Source: Clostridia bacterium (GTDB lineage Bacteria; Bacillota; Clostridia; Oscillospirales; Acutalibacteraceae). From it: 64,000 bases of DNA. Of this stretch, positions 62,147 to 64,000 are shown piece by piece. A model generated the notes under the pieces. The model was not told where the DNA came from. It saw only the letters and a list, made by a program, of their open reading frames with translations, and did no database searches. Position 1 is the stretch's first letter. The number at the start of each line of letters is the position of its first letter. The DNA lies in assembly GCA_017465505.1 (NCBI GenBank), contig JAFTWB010000006.1, forward strand, positions 1 through 64,000, in the 5' to 3' direction. A program made the position numbers and the translations under genes.

Positions 62147-62182
62147 AAAAAGAAAGGTGGCCCTGCAAAACGCAAAGCCACC
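62147..62182 (-). terminator. Terminator of the preQ1 riboswitch
   Basis: On minus: GGTGGC (62182-62177) pairs with GCCACC (62161-62156), followed by TTTCTTTTT. It lies between the aptamer and the ribosome binding site. Confidence 0.85.
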
Positions 62183-62207
62183 ATAATCATATGCTTATGT
62201 ATAGCAG

Positions 62208-62249
62208 TCCTGGTTTTGTTTAACGACAGGATGGTACAAGCGAACTGTC
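62208..62249 (-). ncRNA. preQ1-I riboswitch
   Basis: On minus: stem GACAG/CTGTC (62249-62245 with 62229-62225) encloses TTCGC...ACCATC, followed by the A-rich tail GTTAAACAAAACCAGGA. This aligns well with the small preQ1-I aptamer of Thermoanaerobacter (stem-GUCGC-ACCC-stem-UUAACAAAACAAGG). A terminator follows, so bound preQ1 should stop expression of the transporter. Confidence 0.88.
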
Positions 62250-62256
62250 ACTTTTT

Positions 62257-62285
62257 ATTATACATCATATCAATACAAAACTCAA
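62257..62285 (-). promoter_or_regulatory. Promoter of the preQ1-controlled operon
   Basis: On minus: TTGAGT (62285-62280), 17-bp spacer and TATAAT (62262-62257). Confidence 0.75.
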
Positions 62286-62331
62286 GAGGCATATTTTAGA
62301 AAGCTTTTATGTAAAAATCTTCATTTTCCTC

Positions 62332-62385
62332 TTGAAATCGAACAAATTTTCTGATATCATATAGTTGCAGAAAGAACGTAGGTTC
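62332..62385 (+). promoter_or_regulatory. SOS promoter with LexA box
   Basis: TTGAAA (62332-62337), 17-bp spacer and TATCAT (62355-62360). Just downstream, GAACGTAGGTTC (62374-62385) is a perfect GAAC-N4-GTTC LexA box of the Gram-positive type. Repression in undamaged cells is expected. Confidence 0.88.
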
Positions 62386-62405
62386 GAAAGTTAGGAGGGC
62401 GAAAG

Positions 62406-63893
62406 GTGGATAAAAAATATCTGTGCATAGATTTAAAATCATTTTACGCTTCAGTAGAGTGCGTCGAAAGACACCTTGACCCTTTGACAACAAACCTGGT
62501 TGTTGCAGATATGAGCAGAACGGAAAAGACCATCTGCCTTGCAGTTACTCCATCCTTAAAATCTTTTGGAATATCAGGCAGAGCCAGACTTTTTGAAGTT
62601 TTGGAGCAGGTAGGCAGAATCAACGCAGACAGACAAAGAAAAGCAGGAAAGACAAAGCTTTTAAAGGGTGTTTACGATATCCGAGAGATTCAGAATAACC
62701 CCTATGTTGCACTTGATTTTGTTGTTGCTCCGCCTCAGATGGCTCACTATATGAAGTGGAGCACCTATATCTATCAGATTTACCTTAAGTATGTTTCGCC
62801 TGAGGATATCCACGTTTATTCTATTGATGAGGTTTTTATGGATATCACGGGTTATCTTGAAAACGCCGGAATGACTGCTTATGAGTTTGCCCAGACCATT
62901 ATCCAGGATGTGCTTAAATCCACGGGAATCACAGCCACTGCAGGAATCGGCACAAATATGTATCTTGCCAAAATTGCAATGGATATCAGTGCCAAGAAAA
63001 TGCCTGCCGATGAGTACGGCGTGAGAATTGCTGAGCTGGATGAACATTCTTACAGAGAAAAGCTGTGGTCACATACTCCCCTTACAGATTTCTGGAGAGT
63101 GGGCAGAGGCATTGCGAAGAAGCTTGAAAATTACGGTATGCACACAATGGGGGATGTGGCACGTTGCTCTGTTGAGTGTGAAGACTGGCTTTACGAAATG
63201 TTTGGGGTTAATGCTGAGCTTCTCATTGACCACGCCTGGGGTTGGGAACCTTGCACCATTGCCGATGTAAAAGCCTATAAGCCTGCTTCAACAAGTCTTA
63301 GCACAGGTCAGGTGTTGCAGAATCCTTACCCCTTTGACAAAGCACGGCTCATTGCCGAAGAAATGATAGATCAGCTTGTTTTTGATCTGGTGGATAAAAA
63401 ATTAGCCACAGACCAGCTTGTGCTAACTGTGGGCTATGATGTTCTCAACCTTAGAAACAAGGATATTATGAGCACATACAAGGGCGAAATCTGTACCGAC
63501 CATTATGGCAGAAAAATTCCAAAGCACGCTCACGGCACAGTGAATCTTTCCAGTAAAACATTATCGTCATCAGCTCTTATAAATGCTCTTTTAGAGCTTT
63601 TTGACAGAATTGTGGACAAAAATCTTCTTGTTCGCAGGCTTACCATTGCGGCTTGTAAGCTTGTGGATGAATCGGAAATTGAAAAAGGCTTTGTAGCTCA
63701 GCAGCTTGATTTGTTCACAGATTACGAGAAAGAGTCGTCATCTCAATCACTTTCTCGTGAAAGAAAAATGCAGGACGCAGTTGTAACAATAAAACACCGA
63801 TTTGGCAAAAACGCAATTTTTAAAGGAATGAACCTTAAGGAAGGTGCAACGGCAAGAGAGCGTAATGGTCAGATTGGCGGACATAAGGCATAA
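62406..63893 (+). CDS. Y-family DNA polymerase (UmuC/DinB-like, SOS-inducible)
   Basis: 495 residues, GTG start after AGGAGG. Catalytic motifs: CIDLKSFYASVECVERHLDP at the N-terminus and HVYSIDEVFMDI near 139, then thumb/HhH (DFWRVGRGIAKKLENYG) and little-finger domains. It copies past DNA lesions with low fidelity. The length and the YolD-like neighbour match the UvrX/YqjW/ImpB group of Firmicutes rather than classical DinB. Controlled by the LexA box upstream. Confidence 0.95.
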   Translation: MDKKYLCIDLKSFYASVECVERHLDPLTTNLVVADMSRTEKTICLAVTPSLKSFGISGRARLFEVLEQVGRINADRQRKAGKTKLLKGVYDIREIQNNPYVALDFVVAPPQMAHYMKWSTYIYQIYLKYVSPEDIHVYSIDEVFMDITGYLENAGMTAYEFAQTIIQDVLKSTGITATAGIGTNMYLAKIAMDISAKKMPADEYGVRIAELDEHSYREKLWSHTPLTDFWRVGRGIAKKLENYGMHTMGDVARCSVECEDWLYEMFGVNAELLIDHAWGWEPCTIADVKAYKPASTSLSTGQVLQNPYPFDKARLIAEEMIDQLVFDLVDKKLATDQLVLTVGYDVLNLRNKDIMSTYKGEICTDHYGRKIPKHAHGTVNLSSKTLSSSALINALLELFDRIVDKNLLVRRLTIAACKLVDESEIEKGFVAQQLDLFTDYEKESSSQSLSRERKMQDAVVTIKHRFGKNAIFKGMNLKEGATARERNGQIGGHKA

Positions 63894-63899
63894 TTAAGT

Positions 63900-64000
63900 A
63901 TGAAAAATAATTATAATGATATAATAAATCTTCCTTATCCTACCTCAAAGACCAGGCCGAGAATGAGCAACCTCAACCGAGGGGCACAGTTTTCGCCTTT
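63900..64000 (+). CDS. YolD-like protein (partial, runs off the window)
   Basis: Starts at ATG 63900, 6 nt after the polymerase stop, and encodes MKNNYNDIINLPYPTS and then RPRMSNLNRGAQFSPF at the window edge. The MSNLNRGAQFSPF segment is typical of YolD-like proteins paired with Y-family polymerases. The 3' end is missing. Confidence 0.8.
   Translation, partial: MKNNYNDIINLPYPTSKTRPRMSNLNRGAQFSP

Overview
The window looks like a chromosomal segment of a low-to-moderate GC, anaerobic, spore-forming Firmicute, probably class Clostridia (Oscillospirales/Ruminococcus-like). The evidence is FabK as the enoyl-ACP reductase, the oxygen-sensitive thiamine enzymes ThiH and ThiC, T-box and riboswitch leaders, a CotJC spore-coat remnant, a Gram-positive LexA box and strong AGGAGG-type ribosome binding sites. 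The genus is inferred, not proven. All calls come from reading the sequence and supplied translations; no database search was run.

Layout. 1-1.7 kb: an IS110-family transposase with a structured non-coding leader that may encode its bridge RNA. 1.8-6.4 kb: a lipoprotein, a CPBP protease, a TetR regulator with an FAD oxidoreductase, and two GNAT acetyltransferases. 6.5-8.0 kb: a yybP-ykoY-like (Mn2+-type) riboswitch ahead of an LCMT-like methyltransferase and a miniature kinase-fold protein. 8.1-14.6 kb: a TPP-riboswitch thiamine operon (thiS-F-G-H-E-HAD/thiD-thiC). 15-16.3 kb: CPBP protease plus XRE regulator. 16.5-27.7 kb: an apparent envelope-stress module with two paralogous DUF4097-like lipoproteins, an MacB/FtsX-type ABC transporter and a two-component system. 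Three promoters here share an identical 30-bp element, and debris of a second copy of the locus lies at 27.4-27.7 kb. Inside it sit a GNAT gene and a MerR regulator whose own promoter matches that of a convergent ABC-2 transporter operon. 27.9-31.7 kb: a COG2984-type ABC importer with a divergent LysR regulator.

31.8-43.3 kb (minus strand): a branched-chain amino acid operon ilvA-ridA-leuA-leuC-leuD-leuB-ilvB-ilvN-ilvC-ilvD, behind a T-box leader with two stem I-like domains but only one antiterminator/terminator. 43.3-53.1 kb (plus strand): a type II fatty acid operon acpP-fabK-fabD-fabG-fabF-accB-fabZ-accC-accD-accA plus an acyl-CoA synthetase. Its upstream region has a 21-nt palindrome and four 11-bp repeats. 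53.2-55.2 kb: a PAS protein with a C-terminal winged helix. 55.3-57.4 kb: a large serine recombinase abutting a 5'-truncated cotJC. 57.4-60.7 kb: a second copy of the yybP-ykoY-like riboswitch ahead of a MacB/FtsX ABC exporter. 60.7-62.3 kb: a preQ1-I riboswitch, a VUT-family (queuosine-precursor type) transporter and an SDR enzyme. 62.4-64 kb: an SOS-controlled Y-family polymerase and the start of a YolD-like gene.

The most distinctive observations are the two near-identical riboswitches with a conserved three-way switching platform in front of non-classical targets, the three-promoter envelope-stress motif with the decayed duplicate locus, the MerR 19-bp-spacer promoter pair, the double stem I T-box, and the phased repeats before acpP.
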